Source of the DNA: Fredinandcohnia quinoae
GTDB lineage: Bacteria > Bacillota > Bacilli > Bacillales > Bacillaceae_L
Length of the DNA stretch: 64,000 nucleotides
Direction of reading: 5' to 3'
NCBI RefSeq assembly: GCF_022427965.1
Contig: NZ_JAKTTI010000007.1
Span: forward strand, 62,001 to 126,000
The notes under the pieces are model-generated. The model was not told where the DNA came from and made no database searches. It saw only the letters and a list, made by a program, of their open reading frames with translations. A program made the translations under genes and the position numbers. Each line of letters starts with the position of its first letter. Within the stretch, counting starts at the first letter, position 1. This document shows positions 16,651 to 25,987 of the stretch, in pieces.

Positions 16651-18144
16651 TTATACTTCTAGCAACCCTTTCTCACTAGCCTCTTTATTCATACCTTCAA
16701 TATGTTTTTTCGCTTGAATCATTTCCTTCGTTTTTCCATAATGAAAAAAAATAATACTACCTGTTGGATAGTCTGAACTTCGTCCTACCCGACCGGATAT
16801 TTGGACAAGTGCACTTTCGGTAAAAATCGTGTCCTCTGCACCGAGAACAGCAACATCAATTTTCGGAACGGTCACACCCCTTTCTAAAATAGTCGTTGTC
16901 ACTAAGATTGGAATTTCACCTCTCCGAAAAGCAGACACCTTATCCTTCCTGCGGGGGTCCTCAGAATACACACCCTCAATTCGATGATCCAACTTTTGTA
17001 AAATCGACACAACGATCTTGATGTAATCAATTCTTGGTACAAATAAAAATGCTTGTTTATGCGACTTAAGGTGATCTTTAATCCATTGTAAAACATTTTG
17101 AGGAAGTTTTTGTTTCTTCACTTTTTTCTCCCAGTTCCCACACCAAGCAAAGGTTGGTACTGGCAATGGATGGCGATGATACCGTGCAGGAATGGTGACT
17201 GCTTTTCTTTTACCCGCTGCAATTTCTTGCTTCCATTTGTTATTTGGGGTAGCAGTTAAATAAATCGTTGAGGACGTATCCTTTTTCGCTTGGTCAACAG
17301 CGTATTGGAGCATCGGTTCAGCTGAATATGGAAATGCATCAACCTCATCAATGATAATCATGTCAAATGCCCTGTAAAACCGCAAAAGTTGATGTGTCGT
17401 AGCAATTGTGAGGGGTGCGGTACTACCGTGGTCTTCACTTCCACCATATAAGGCAATCACTTCGATCTGTGGAAATGCACTCTTTATCCTTGGTGCAAGC
17501 TCAATTACGACATCAGTTCTTGGTGTTGCAATGCAAACCCTCTTATTTTCTAATAAAGCAGCCTCAATTCCTTCAAATAAAATCTCCGTCTTCCCTGCAC
17601 CACAAACCGCCCATATCAAAATCTGATCATTATGTTTTACTGTATCCACCAATGCTTCAGATGCTTTCTGTTGTCCAACTGATAAAGTGCCATTCCACAC
17701 GAGTGGCTTTAAGGGAATACTGTCCTGTGGCTTTGGACCAGTCCAGCTGATTAGTGGTGTACATTCACTTACTCGTCCCATCGAAATACATTTGCGGCAA
17801 TACGTGCACTCGTGCTTGCAACGGGAACAAGAAAATTTCGCGAATAAAGATGGGTTTTCATTCCCACAGCGAATACACATTTGATTTTCAATGCCTTTTC
17901 GATAGGAGAGATAGCCGTTTACATAGTGTTGGTGGAGTTGTTCAATTGGTAATGGAAGATTTTCTAGGAATAATTGCTTTCCATATAAAATTTGTTCAAG
18001 TTCTGTTGAGAAAGTATAGGTAGTGTTTGGAAATACGGAGGGAAGTTGTTCGAAGTGGGAAATTGGTTTTAATTGTGGGTGGTCTTGTTTGTCCGTAAGT
18101 GGTTCAGGTATAAGTAGTTGTTCATTGTTTTGAAAAAATCGCAT
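16651..18144 (-). CDS. comFA: ComFA, DNA-uptake ATPase/helicase
   Basis: ComFA is a superfamily 2 DEAD-box-like ATPase that drives single-stranded DNA import through ComEC. The 497 residues show a Cys zinc finger (CIRCGN ... CSRCKHECTYCRKC, about 90-125), Walker A VCGAGKTEI (about 185), DEVD Walker B, TATP (motif III), and the helicase C motifs VTTTILERGVTVP and ISGRVGRSSD. ATG 18144 has a strong AAGGAGG. No clear ComK box pair was found upstream. Confidence 0.97.
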   Translation of the reverse strand: MRFFQNNEQLLIPEPLTDKQDHPQLKPISHFEQLPSVFPNTTYTFSTELEQILYGKQLFLENLPLPIEQLHQHYVNGYLSYRKGIENQMCIRCGNENPSLFAKFSCSRCKHECTYCRKCISMGRVSECTPLISWTGPKPQDSIPLKPLVWNGTLSVGQQKASEALVDTVKHNDQILIWAVCGAGKTEILFEGIEAALLENKRVCIATPRTDVVIELAPRIKSAFPQIEVIALYGGSEDHGSTAPLTIATTHQLLRFYRAFDMIIIDEVDAFPYSAEPMLQYAVDQAKKDTSSTIYLTATPNNKWKQEIAAGKRKAVTIPARYHRHPLPVPTFAWCGNWEKKVKKQKLPQNVLQWIKDHLKSHKQAFLFVPRIDYIKIVVSILQKLDHRIEGVYSEDPRRKDKVSAFRRGEIPILVTTTILERGVTVPKIDVAVLGAEDTIFTESALVQISGRVGRSSDYPTGSIIFFHYGKTKEMIQAKKHIEGMNKEASEKGLLEV

Positions 18145-18212
18145 AAATTGCCTCCTTATGTATAGAGAATGTTTTTTTGGGAATAGTACTAAAATATAAT
18201 GAAAGGAGAATC

Positions 18213-18446
18213 ATGATGAATTGGATAAAGCGATATCCATTGCTACTATGTATTCTTTTGGTTCTATTGTTCGGAATCTATATGATATTGTTTCATGAGG
18301 GTGTACAGTTATCCTCAGCAACATGGACCGCGCCAATCTTATTCTATTTCCTGTTGTTGAGTATTTTAATTAGAAATGAGCAGCAGAAAGTGCAGTCTGA
18401 GGATATAGAGGGCAATGAGGATAATACGCAAAAGAATACATTATAG
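18213..18446 (+). CDS. Small two-helix membrane protein of unknown function
   Basis: The 77-residue product starts MMNWIKRYPLLLCILLVLLF. It has two hydrophobic segments (about 8-27 and 36-54) and an acidic polar tail. AAGGAG lies before two adjacent ATGs (18213 and 18216); the second has the better spacing. It is the only plus-strand gene in this stretch, divergent from comFA, and ends in a strong terminator. I recognise no family. The ordered membrane topology, ribosome-binding site and terminator support a real gene. Confidence 0.7.
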   Translation: MMNWIKRYPLLLCILLVLLFGIYMILFHEGVQLSSATWTAPILFYFLLLSILIRNEQQKVQSEDIEGNEDNTQKNTL

Positions 18447-18481
18447 AAGGCGCCTTAGAAAATTAGCGCCTTCTTTTTTTT
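18446..18481 (+). terminator. Terminator of the small membrane protein gene
   Basis: GAAGGCGC and GCGCCTTC form an 8-bp stem, followed by a run of eight or more T on the plus strand. Confidence 0.9.
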
Positions 18482-18551
18482 ACGGAAAGTATAAACTTGC
18501 TTATCCGAATAAATGAAACTTCGACTCAGCAATCGCAGAATTATCTTATTA

Positions 18552-19394
18552 TTATTTTTTATACCAGCCGAGTCCAATCGCACCTTCACCAAGATGTGTG
18601 CCAATGACAGGGCCAAAGTAACTAAGCATAAATTCGACATGAGGATATTTCTGTTCAAGCTCTGCCTTAAGTTGTTTCGCTTCTATTTCGACATTCCCAT
18701 GAATCAAGACAGCACGCAATGGGACTCCAAGGCTTGCATCCTCATCAAACAGCTCAAATACACGATTAAGTGCTTTTTTACGGGTACGAATTTTTTCAAA
18801 TGGAACAATTAGTTTGTCTTCAAAACAAAGGATTGGCTTAATTTGTAAAAGGCCGCCTACAAACGCTTGCGCTCCACTTAATCGACCACCACGCTGAAGG
18901 TTAGTTAAATCATCAACCATGAAATAAGCTCTTATTGATTTCTTCATTTCATTCAATCTTGCCACAATTTCTTCAGCTGGCTTCTCTAGTTCCGCCATTT
19001 CTGCAGCTTCAAGTGCGTAGAAGCCTTGAACCATGCAGCTGATTTCAGAATCAAATGGATATACCTTGACTCCATCGACCATTTCACCAGCCGTAACTGC
19101 ACCTTGATATGTCCCGCTTATCCCACTTGAAAGATGCACACTAATTATCGCATCATTTTCTTTTCCGAGTTGCTTAAAAAGTTTTACGAACTCACCTATT
19201 GGTGGCTGTGATGTAGTCGGAAGCTCTTTCTGCACTTTCAGCTCTTCATAGAAGGCTTCTGCTGTAAGGTCGACTTCTTCACTGTATACCTCATCACCAA
19301 AGATTACACTAAGCGGCAACATATGTATATTATATTTTTCACGTATATCCTTTGGTATGTAAGCTGTACTATCAGTTACAATCGCCGTTTTCAT
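18552..19394 (-). CDS. DegV family fatty-acid-binding protein
   Basis: DegV/FakB proteins bind fatty acids and present them to the FakA kinase. The 280-residue protein begins MKTAIVTDSTAYIPKDI, with TTSQPPIGEF, the lipid-site loop VHLSSGISGTYQGA, and the C-terminal YFGPVIGTHLGEGAIGLGW. ATG 19394 has GGAAGG upstream; a GTG 8 codons earlier is less likely. A degV-family gene (yviA) occupies this position between degU and comFA in B. subtilis. Its name comes only from that location; no role in DegSU signalling is implied. Confidence 0.95.
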   Translation of the reverse strand: MKTAIVTDSTAYIPKDIREKYNIHMLPLSVIFGDEVYSEEVDLTAEAFYEELKVQKELPTTSQPPIGEFVKLFKQLGKENDAIISVHLSSGISGTYQGAVTAGEMVDGVKVYPFDSEISCMVQGFYALEAAEMAELEKPAEEIVARLNEMKKSIRAYFMVDDLTNLQRGGRLSGAQAFVGGLLQIKPILCFEDKLIVPFEKIRTRKKALNRVFELFDEDASLGVPLRAVLIHGNVEIEAKQLKAELEQKYPHVEFMLSYFGPVIGTHLGEGAIGLGWYKK

Positions 19395-19528
19395 ATTATT
19401 TTTACCTTCCTTATTCACACTGTTATTATATTATATCCATTTTATCGGAAAAGTTTGGGTATGTCACTCACTTTGGACGAAAGATTAAAAAAGACCAACC
19501 CATAAGAGTTGATCCTGTTTTTCATATT

Positions 19529-21319
19529 TTACACTCGAAATTTACTTACAAGCTGTTGTAGATTCATCGCTATCTCAGAAAGACTATTTGCCGAGGATGT
19601 AATCTCTTCCATTGACGCCAATTGTTCTTCTGTTGATGCGGCAACACTTTGTGAATGCATTGAAGTATCTCTCGTGATTTTTGTAATATTGTTAACTGTT
19701 GCTGATACTTCCTGAGCACCTGCTGCTATTTGTTCCGATGTTGCGGCCATTTCATCAATTCGAGAACCCATCTCTTCCATTGATGCGACAATTTCCTTGA
19801 AGCTCTCTTCTGTCTTTCCAATAATGACAAGACCTTCTTTTACATCTGATTTAACCTGAGTGATTGAATCATTGGATCGAATCATTTCTTTTTGAATATC
19901 ATTTATCAGTTCCGTGATTTGGGTCGCGGAATTTTGCGATTGCTCCGCAAGCTTTCGAACTTCATTCGCTACAACCGCAAATCCCTTCCCATGCTCACCA
20001 GCTCTTGCCGCTTCAATGGCAGCATTAAGTGCCAATAGATTCGTTTGATTGGCAATTTCGGTAATTGCATTCGTAATATCGCCTATTTCTTTTGATCTCT
20101 TTTCAAGGAGTTTAATCACATCTCCACTTATATTAACAGACCGGTCGATCGCATGAATCTGGTCAGCGGATTTTTTGACAAAATCGCCTCCATGTTTCGC
20201 TTGTTCAGTCGCTTTGACCCCCGCTTCTGTTATCGTCGATGAGTGATCAGCAATATATTGGATTCCTCGAGTGACCTCTTCTAATGAAACAGAGCTATCT
20301 TCTAAGTTTTCTGTTGAAGTTTCTGCACCACTCGCCACTTGCTGAATGGAATTCGAAATTTCTTCTGTCGCTTTGCTTGTTTGCTCTGCCCCAGCTGTCA
20401 ATTGTTCGGATGAAGAAGCAACCTGTTCGGATGTCTTCAATACTTCCCCGATCATACCACCTAAGTTTGACTTCATCGCATTAAAGCTTTTTGCTAGACC
20501 AGTCAACTCGTCACCGGAACGATCCGTAATATCAGTCGTAAAATCACCATTGCCAGCTTTGTCTAACGCAGAAGAAATAGTCGCCAATCTTCTTTTTAAT
20601 CCACTTGTAAAGAAATGAACAATTAAATAAGCTAGCACAATCATTACCGCTAAAATAACCAAGAACATCACGGTAACATTCATAATTGTCTCTTTTACAA
20701 TTTCTTGCGATGCTCCTACATAAAACATCCCAATTATTTTTTCGTTACGATCATAGATCGGCATGTAGGCAGATTGGACATTTTCCCCCGAAACTTTAGT
20801 TTGTCCATAAAATTTCTCACCCTTTTTGAGAACGGTATCTGCTACCTCTTTGGTAGCTTTCGAACCAATAGCCCTTTTTCCATTCTTCATAACATTTGTC
20901 GAAACTTGAGTGTCATTTAAAAAGAGAGTTACAGTATCTCCAGTGAGCTTGCCGATTTGATCAACAAATGTATAATTCTCATTTAATGCAATTGCACCTT
21001 TATATAATTTCCCATCACTTTCAGACCAAGTACCTGGATATTTTCCATCTATGTAATTATAAGCTAGCTCTAAATCCCCACGAGCTTTTTCCACTGCAAA
21101 CTTCTTAATCCCCGCATTAATTTGATACACAACTGTAGACCCAACTACAGCAGATAGTAATAAAATAATTACCAAAACAATTAAATTAATCTTTGTTCCT
21201 AATTTTAAGCTAAAACCTTTTCTTTCTACTTTTGTCTTTGCTCTAGTGTTAATTTTATGTTCTTTTCTCCCCTTTTTAATCTTAATGCCTGACTTGATGT
21301 TAAAACCTTTCCTTCCCAT
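19529..21319 (-). CDS. Methyl-accepting chemotaxis protein with single Cache-type sensor
   Basis: The 596-residue chemoreceptor has a basic N-tail of about 40 residues and TM1 (about 42-66). An extracellular Cache-like domain follows (about 67-205, with [20 protein letters not shown]). TM2 (about 213-235), a HAMP domain and a long methyl-accepting coiled coil complete it, with the signalling tip [20 protein letters not shown]. It ends LVSKFRV with no CheR-binding pentapeptide. It replaces nothing in the B. subtilis order, so it is an insertion between degU and the degV gene. No sigma-D promoter is evident upstream. Confidence 0.96.
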   Translation of the reverse strand: MGRKGFNIKSGIKIKKGRKEHKINTRAKTKVERKGFSLKLGTKINLIVLVIILLLSAVVGSTVVYQINAGIKKFAVEKARGDLELAYNYIDGKYPGTWSESDGKLYKGAIALNENYTFVDQIGKLTGDTVTLFLNDTQVSTNVMKNGKRAIGSKATKEVADTVLKKGEKFYGQTKVSGENVQSAYMPIYDRNEKIIGMFYVGASQEIVKETIMNVTVMFLVILAVMIVLAYLIVHFFTSGLKRRLATISSALDKAGNGDFTTDITDRSGDELTGLAKSFNAMKSNLGGMIGEVLKTSEQVASSSEQLTAGAEQTSKATEEISNSIQQVASGAETSTENLEDSSVSLEEVTRGIQYIADHSSTITEAGVKATEQAKHGGDFVKKSADQIHAIDRSVNISGDVIKLLEKRSKEIGDITNAITEIANQTNLLALNAAIEAARAGEHGKGFAVVANEVRKLAEQSQNSATQITELINDIQKEMIRSNDSITQVKSDVKEGLVIIGKTEESFKEIVASMEEMGSRIDEMAATSEQIAAGAQEVSATVNNITKITRDTSMHSQSVAASTEEQLASMEEITSSANSLSEIAMNLQQLVSKFRV

Positions 21320-21580
21320 TTGCGTATGTCCCCTTATGTTGTATTTTTCTACCTAGATTGAATAATCAGACTTGAAAAAACATAAAAAATTAATAGTTTC
21401 TATTTAGAACTATAAACTAAGAGACTGAAAAATTAAACACTTACATAAAAAGTTTGAATTTTCAAATGAGGGTTGAGTGGAGGTGATAGATTTGATAATT
21501 TCATGAGATTTATCATAGACTTTTTACTATTTGATTGATAATTATAGAATTTTGCGCTTGAATTTTGGTTTGAGAAGGTG
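21320..21580. other. Spacer upstream of the chemoreceptor gene
   Basis: AT-rich sequence that should hold the chemoreceptor promoter. GGGGAC lies before its ATG. I could not assign a convincing -35/-10 pair. Confidence 0.4.
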
Positions 21581-21850
21581 TGAAAATATAGATTTGCACG
21601 TTATTTTTGAGATATGCTCGATAATTTTGGGATATGCACGTTGCTCGGATTATTTGCACGTTCGCCAAGATATATGCGCGCTCGCCGAATTATTTGCGCG
21701 TTAGCCAAGATATATGCGCGCTCACCAGATTATATGCACGTTACCAGCAATATTTGCGCGCTCGCCGAATTATTTGCACGTTCTCCAAAATATATGCGCA
21801 TTCACCGACTCATTTGCACGCTCACCGAATTATATGCACATTAACCAAAA
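21581..21850 (+). repeat. 20-bp-period intergenic array (about 13 units)
   Basis: From 21581 every 20-base block ends in TTTGCACG, ATATGCGCG or a close variant and begins YTCRCC in the better units. The central six (21661-21780) are best: units 21661 and 21701 are one type, 21681 and 21761 the other, so a 40-base alternation overlies the 20-base period. Because 20 is not a multiple of 3 and the unit has no stop, plus-strand frames stay open, but there is no start signal. It lies downstream of degU, past its terminator. Confidence 0.9.
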
Positions 21851-21878
21851 ACTCATACAAATCCCCCCAAAATAAAAA

Positions 21879-21908
21879 TGCCAAACACCTCTTTTTAGTG
21901 TTTGGCAC
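21879..21908 (-). terminator. Terminator of degU
   Basis: TGCCAAACAC and GTGTTTGGCA form a perfect 10-bp stem with a T-rich loop, followed on the minus strand by a T-rich stretch. It begins 5 bases past the degU stop. Confidence 0.88.
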
Positions 21909-21912
21909 TTAA

Positions 21913-22605
21913 TCATTTTACTTCGACCCAGCCGTTCTTAATTGCAACAACTACAGCTTGAGTGCGATCGTTAACGTTCATTTTTTGAAGAATATTACTA
22001 ACATGGTTTTTAACCGTTTTTTCACTTATATATAAAGCATCGCCAATTCCTCTGTTACTTTTTCCGTCTGTAAGTAATTGAAGAACTTCACATTCTCTAC
22101 GTGTTAAAAGATGTAATGGGCGACGAATTTCCACCATTTGATGAGGGTGTGTTGCCATTGAATGTCCACTTGCAACAACTGCAAGTCTACGATATTCATT
22201 TACTAGATTGTGAGTGACTCTTGGATGTAAGTATGAACCACCGTCCGCAACTACTTTTACCGCTTCTACTAACGAATCTGCATCCATTTCTTTCAATAAA
22301 TAACCACTAGCACCAGTTTTAAGGGCATGCGTTACATAGCTTTCGTCATCATGAATCGATAATATAATTACCTTCGTATCAGGATTTGCTTCAATTAATT
22401 GCTTTGTAGCCTCTACACCGTTCATATTTGGCATGTTGATGTCCATTATGACGACATCAGGCTGAAATTGCTCGACAATTTCTAATGCTCTCTCACCATC
22501 ATCCGCCTCGGCTACTACTTGGAAGCTTGGTTCAAAATCTAATATGCGTTTTACACCTTCTCGAAATAATTGGTGATCATCAATAATTACTATGTTTGTT
22601 TTCAC
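21913..22605 (-). CDS. degU: Two-component response regulator DegU
   Basis: DegU is a NarL/LuxR-family regulator of exoenzymes, competence and motility. The 230 residues have a receiver domain (acidic pair DD at 9-10, phospho-acceptor D55 in [10 protein letters not shown] in GYLLKEM). A C-terminal LuxR-type HTH follows ([37 protein letters not shown]). It lies downstream of degS but 285 bases away, with a hairpin between, so it seems to have its own promoter. Confidence 0.97.
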   Translation of the reverse strand: MKTNIVIIDDHQLFREGVKRILDFEPSFQVVAEADDGERALEIVEQFQPDVVIMDINMPNMNGVEATKQLIEANPDTKVIILSIHDDESYVTHALKTGASGYLLKEMDADSLVEAVKVVADGGSYLHPRVTHNLVNEYRRLAVVASGHSMATHPHQMVEIRRPLHLLTRRECEVLQLLTDGKSNRGIGDALYISEKTVKNHVSNILQKMNVNDRTQAVVVAIKNGWVEVK

Positions 22606-22799
22606 GTTTTACGCCTCCCCATTCTTCATTTTGCCTATTGAGGTACATGTAGTCAATAAGCCTTTTGCAGTATTTCAACAAAATATTCCAATTTGTCAAT
22701 GACGTTTGTCACATTTACTCATAATTTCCATATATTTCAGTGTTATAGATTACCAATTCCTGAAAAGTATCATCAACACTGTAAATCATCAAAAAATTT
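22606..22799 (-). promoter_or_regulatory. Presumed degU promoter region
   Basis: About 195 bases separate the degS hairpin from degU. The minus strand has TTGACA (about 22700) with only a weak -10 17 bases on, so the exact promoter is uncertain. Its presence is inferred from the terminator upstream. Confidence 0.4.
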
Positions 22800-22813
22800 G
22801 CGTAAAATTACGC
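22800..22813 (-). terminator. Hairpin between degS and degU
   Basis: GCGTAA-AA-TTACGC is a perfect 6-bp inverted repeat followed on the minus strand by AAATTTTTTG, a weak intrinsic terminator after degS. Confidence 0.55.
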
Positions 22814-22890
22814 TCGTATAACTTTCACTTTAAAAGATAGTACTCAAGTATTTTTAGTTCCTTTTGACTATCCCTCTAGCATTTCATACA

Positions 22891-24033
22891 CTACTTCTCT
22901 ATCGGCACTTGAATCATAATAATCGTTCCATTACCAATACTTGAATCAATTGTCAAATGTCCTTCTAATAATTCAACCCTTTCACGCATTCCAATCAGAC
23001 CGAACGAGTTGTCCTTTTTCTCCCGAATGTCAAAGCCCTTACCATTATCTTTTACGACGACGATGACATGACTTCTAGTAATCTCGAGTTTTACTTTGAT
23101 TTCTTTCGCTTCTGCATGCTTCAGTGCATTTTGAACTGCCTCTTGAATCATTCGGAATAGGGCTGTCTCAAATTTTGTAGGAATTCTTTTATCTGAACCA
23201 ATATATATAAATGAAATTTTAGTGTCACTATTATACTCTTCAATTGTTGATAAATATTTTTTAAGTGTCGGAATTAAACCAAGATCATCCAATGCCATTG
23301 GCCTTAGGTCATAAATAATCCGTCGCACCTCATACAACGCCGATCGGACCATTTTTCTTAGGTCTTTAATTTCTTTAAAACCATCCTCATTTCCTTTTTC
23401 ACGAAATACTTTATCAATCAGCTGTGACCGAAGCATAACATTTGCAAGCATTTGTGCGGGCCCATCATGAATTTCACGGGATAGCTTTCGTCTCTCTTCC
23501 TCTTGTGCTTCAATAATCTTCAGACCAAATTCCTGCTTCTGCTGTGCATCCTCAAGCAATGCGCCCATCTGACGAAGATCACTATTCAAATAATTTAATA
23601 CGACAGAAATTTGACCGACTAGATGTTCGGCACGTTCAATCGTTTCAGTTAATCCAAGTAAACGCCTTTCTAACTCATCACGACGATCACGTAATTGCTT
23701 CTCCTTTTGACGGAACACACTTAATTCCATTTGAATCGCATGTGCCTTCTCATAAGCATCACGAATTTCATCTTCTGAATAACTTTTAAAATGACTGCTT
23801 ACTTCAGATAATCTTTTCCTTGCGAAACGCATATGAATATCCAGCTTGTCCCCTTCATCAATTACATGTTTTACCTTCACTTTAATATCTTTGAGTTCTT
23901 CAGATAGAGATTCATATTCTTGTCGCGACTGTTCTCCGATATGAAAAATTTCACTCTTACTATGATTAACGGTTTTCACCATTTTTTCTAATATTTTATC
24001 CAACATTTTCGTATCAAGTTTTTTGGTGGTCAT
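22891..24033 (-). CDS. degS: Sensor histidine kinase DegS
   Basis: DegS is a cytosolic kinase that phosphorylates DegU. The 380-residue protein has a long N-terminal coiled-coil sensor (about 1-180) and the HisKA_3 phospho-acceptor motif SREIHDGPAQMLAN. The HATPase_c domain follows, with LFRMIQEAVQNALKHA (N box), DNGKGFDI (G1), NSFGLIGMRERVELL and SIGNGT. The length matches B. subtilis DegS (385). There are no membrane segments. Confidence 0.97.
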   Translation of the reverse strand: MTTKKLDTKMLDKILEKMVKTVNHSKSEIFHIGEQSRQEYESLSEELKDIKVKVKHVIDEGDKLDIHMRFARKRLSEVSSHFKSYSEDEIRDAYEKAHAIQMELSVFRQKEKQLRDRRDELERRLLGLTETIERAEHLVGQISVVLNYLNSDLRQMGALLEDAQQKQEFGLKIIEAQEEERRKLSREIHDGPAQMLANVMLRSQLIDKVFREKGNEDGFKEIKDLRKMVRSALYEVRRIIYDLRPMALDDLGLIPTLKKYLSTIEEYNSDTKISFIYIGSDKRIPTKFETALFRMIQEAVQNALKHAEAKEIKVKLEITRSHVIVVVKDNGKGFDIREKKDNSFGLIGMRERVELLEGHLTIDSSIGNGTIIMIQVPIEK

Positions 24034-24210
24034 CCTCCCACCTCCATTTATATGAATTACCTTTTATTAAATCTATTATAATACATAAACTAATGATTGA
24101 TTGCTGAAATTTGTCGTTTTATAATAAAAGATGGGCAAATTTACTTAAAAACTAATACCATCTACTAAAAAATGCTTATATTTCCCCATACGAAGGAGGT
24201 TTATAAGTCA

Positions 24211-24843
24211 ATGCTTACTCAATATTATACCGTAAAAGGCTACGGGGAGCATGAAATAAATATTCAGAAGTCACGTTTCATTGCATATATTAGTCGTGCA
24301 ACGACGGAAGAAGAAGCCCAGGACTTTATTCAAAAAATAAAAAAGCAAAACTGGAATGCAACCCATAACTGTTCCGCTTATTTAATTGGTGAAACTGATC
24401 ACATCCAAAAAGCAAACGATGATGGTGAGCCAAGTGGCACAGCTGGTGTTCCAATACTTGAAGTACTAAAGAAAAAACACCTTAAAGATACAGTAGTTGT
24501 CATAACTAGGTACTTCGGAGGAATAAAATTAGGAGCAGGAGGACTTATCCGAGCATATGGAAAGGCTACCTCGGAAGGATTACTAGGTACCGGAATTGTA
24601 CAAAGAAAACTTATGCGGGTTATGCATACTAAGCTTGACTATACCTGGCTTGGCAAAGTAGAAAATGAATTAAGGTCATCAATTTACAACATAAAAGATA
24701 TTCATTTCCTTGAAGATGTTGAAATTGAGACATATGTAGAAGAAGAACAAAAACAGGCATTTGCCGACTGGATGATTGAACTTACAAACGGTAAATCCGA
24801 AATTTCTGTTGGTATTGTTAAATATTTAGAAGAAGATATATAA
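24211..24843 (+). CDS. yvyE: YigZ/IMPACT family protein YvyE
   Basis: The 210-residue protein has the UPF0029 N-domain (INIQKSRFIAYISRATTEEEA, then HNCSAYLIG and DDGEPSGTAGVPIL, VVVITRYFGGIKLGAGGLIRAYGKA). A C-terminal ferredoxin-like domain follows. ATG 24211 is preferred because AAGGAGG sits 8-14 bases upstream; 13 earlier codons are open but unsupported. Family members are linked to translation control in eukaryotes (IMPACT) and lack a firm role in bacteria. It is divergent from degS and followed 29 bases later by the LCP gene, as in B. subtilis. Confidence 0.95.
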   Translation: MLTQYYTVKGYGEHEINIQKSRFIAYISRATTEEEAQDFIQKIKKQNWNATHNCSAYLIGETDHIQKANDDGEPSGTAGVPILEVLKKKHLKDTVVVITRYFGGIKLGAGGLIRAYGKATSEGLLGTGIVQRKLMRVMHTKLDYTWLGKVENELRSSIYNIKDIHFLEDVEIETYVEEEQKQAFADWMIELTNGKSEISVGIVKYLEEDI

Positions 24844-24872
24844 TAAAACTATCTTATTTGAGGAGAAATCAG

Positions 24873-25892
24873 ATGGCCAAAAAAATTGATAGGGTTCAAT
24901 TGAAGAAAAGAAATCGAAGAAAAAGACTAATAAAATTTATTTTAGTTCCAATCTTAATTGTACTTCTTGGTGTCGGAGCTTATGGTGCATATTTAGTAAA
25001 TAAAGCATCAAATGCTGCAGCAAATTCCAATACAGAACTTGACCGGGGTATTAAGTCTGAAAAGAGGGTTGCTCCTGTTGATCCAAAGCATGATAATATT
25101 TCAATTCTCATTATGGGAGTCGATGATAGTGAGAAACGTAAAAGTGAATATGGAGATTCAGTACGAACAGATGCATTAATTCTCGCTACATTAAATGAGA
25201 AGCAAAAATCTGTCCATATGGTTAGTATCCCACGTGATTCTCTTGTTTACGACCCAATGCGTGACAGAAATGACAAAATCAATCATGCACATGCCTTTAA
25301 CGGTGTTGATGGAACAATTGCAACTGTAGAAGAGTTATTCGATGTACCGGTTGACTATTTTATGAAATTGAACTTTGATGCTTTTATTGAAGTCGTTGAA
25401 GCACTTGATGGAATTGAAGTGGAAGTACCGGTAACATTTTCAGAACAAAATAGTAAAGATAAGAAAAATGCCATTCATCTTGAAAAAGGTTTACAAAAGC
25501 TTAACGGTGAAGAAGCACTTGCTTTAGCACGTACTAGGAAAATTGATAGTGATATTGAACGAGGAAAAAGACAACAATTAGTTGTTAAAGCGATCATTGA
25601 TAAAGCCATTTCAGTTGGTTCTATCACAAAATATGGTGAGGTAATTGATGCTTTAGGTAATAACATTTCAACAAATATGAAATTCGGTGAAATGGTTTCC
25701 TTATATGACTATGCAGCCTCAGGGAAAAAGCTTCAAATTGAATCACATGTACTTGAAGGTGAAGATTTATGGACAGATCACGGTTACTACTATGAAGTAA
25801 ATGAAGAAAAGTTAGAAGAACTTTCAGAAGTTCTAAAAGAACATCTCGCATTATCCGAAACAACCGAACGGGATGATGAACTAAAAGAATAA
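24873..25892 (+). CDS. LytR-CpsA-Psr family cell-wall polymer ligase
   Basis: LCP enzymes transfer undecaprenyl-linked wall polymers onto peptidoglycan. The 339 residues have a basic N-tail (KKRNRRKRLIKF), one membrane anchor (about 20-42) and the LCP domain. Its signatures are ISILIMGVDDSE, SVRTDALILATL, HMVSIPRDSLV, KINHAHAFNG and LARTRKIDSDIERGKRQQ, with the conserved arginines and acidic residues. ATG 24873 follows GAGGAG. It lies next to tagO, as in B. subtilis, and would attach the secondary wall polymer that holds the SLH proteins. TagT, TagU and TagV are not separable by eye. Confidence 0.94.
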   Translation: MAKKIDRVQLKKRNRRKRLIKFILVPILIVLLGVGAYGAYLVNKASNAAANSNTELDRGIKSEKRVAPVDPKHDNISILIMGVDDSEKRKSEYGDSVRTDALILATLNEKQKSVHMVSIPRDSLVYDPMRDRNDKINHAHAFNGVDGTIATVEELFDVPVDYFMKLNFDAFIEVVEALDGIEVEVPVTFSEQNSKDKKNAIHLEKGLQKLNGEEALALARTRKIDSDIERGKRQQLVVKAIIDKAISVGSITKYGEVIDALGNNISTNMKFGEMVSLYDYAASGKKLQIESHVLEGEDLWTDHGYYYEVNEEKLEELSEVLKEHLALSETTERDDELKE

Positions 25893-25910
25893 GCATATGA
25901 ATGTAAAAAA

Positions 25911-25936
25911 GACAACCGTATATGGTTGTCTTTTTT
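25911..25936 (+). terminator. Terminator of the LCP ligase gene
   Basis: GACAACC and GGTTGTC form the stem, followed by six T on the plus strand. Confidence 0.9.
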
Positions 25937-25956
25937 CAATCTTACTTGGTCATAAA

Positions 25957-25983
25957 AACCCTCCAACAAAATTTTGGAGGGTT
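25957..25983 (-). terminator. Terminator of tagO
   Basis: AACCCTCCAA and TTGGAGGGTT form a 10-bp stem, followed on the minus strand by five T. It faces the LCP gene terminator between convergent genes. Confidence 0.9.
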
Positions 25984-25987
25984 AAAC

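Noticed and set aside
18145-18212. ComK boxes upstream of comFA
   Set aside because: A-rich and T-rich runs exist but not a convincing AAAA-N5-TTTT pair at the right spacing.
21581-21850. CRISPR array
   Set aside because: The whole 20-bp unit is periodic with no unique spacers, and there are no cas genes. The same applies to the 21-bp arrays.
21614-21912. Plus-strand open frames of 76 and 92 codons with repeated Ala-Arg-Ser-Pro-type motifs
   Set aside because: They arise because the 20-bp unit has no stop codon in those frames. No ribosome site or terminator fits, and edge units are decayed.
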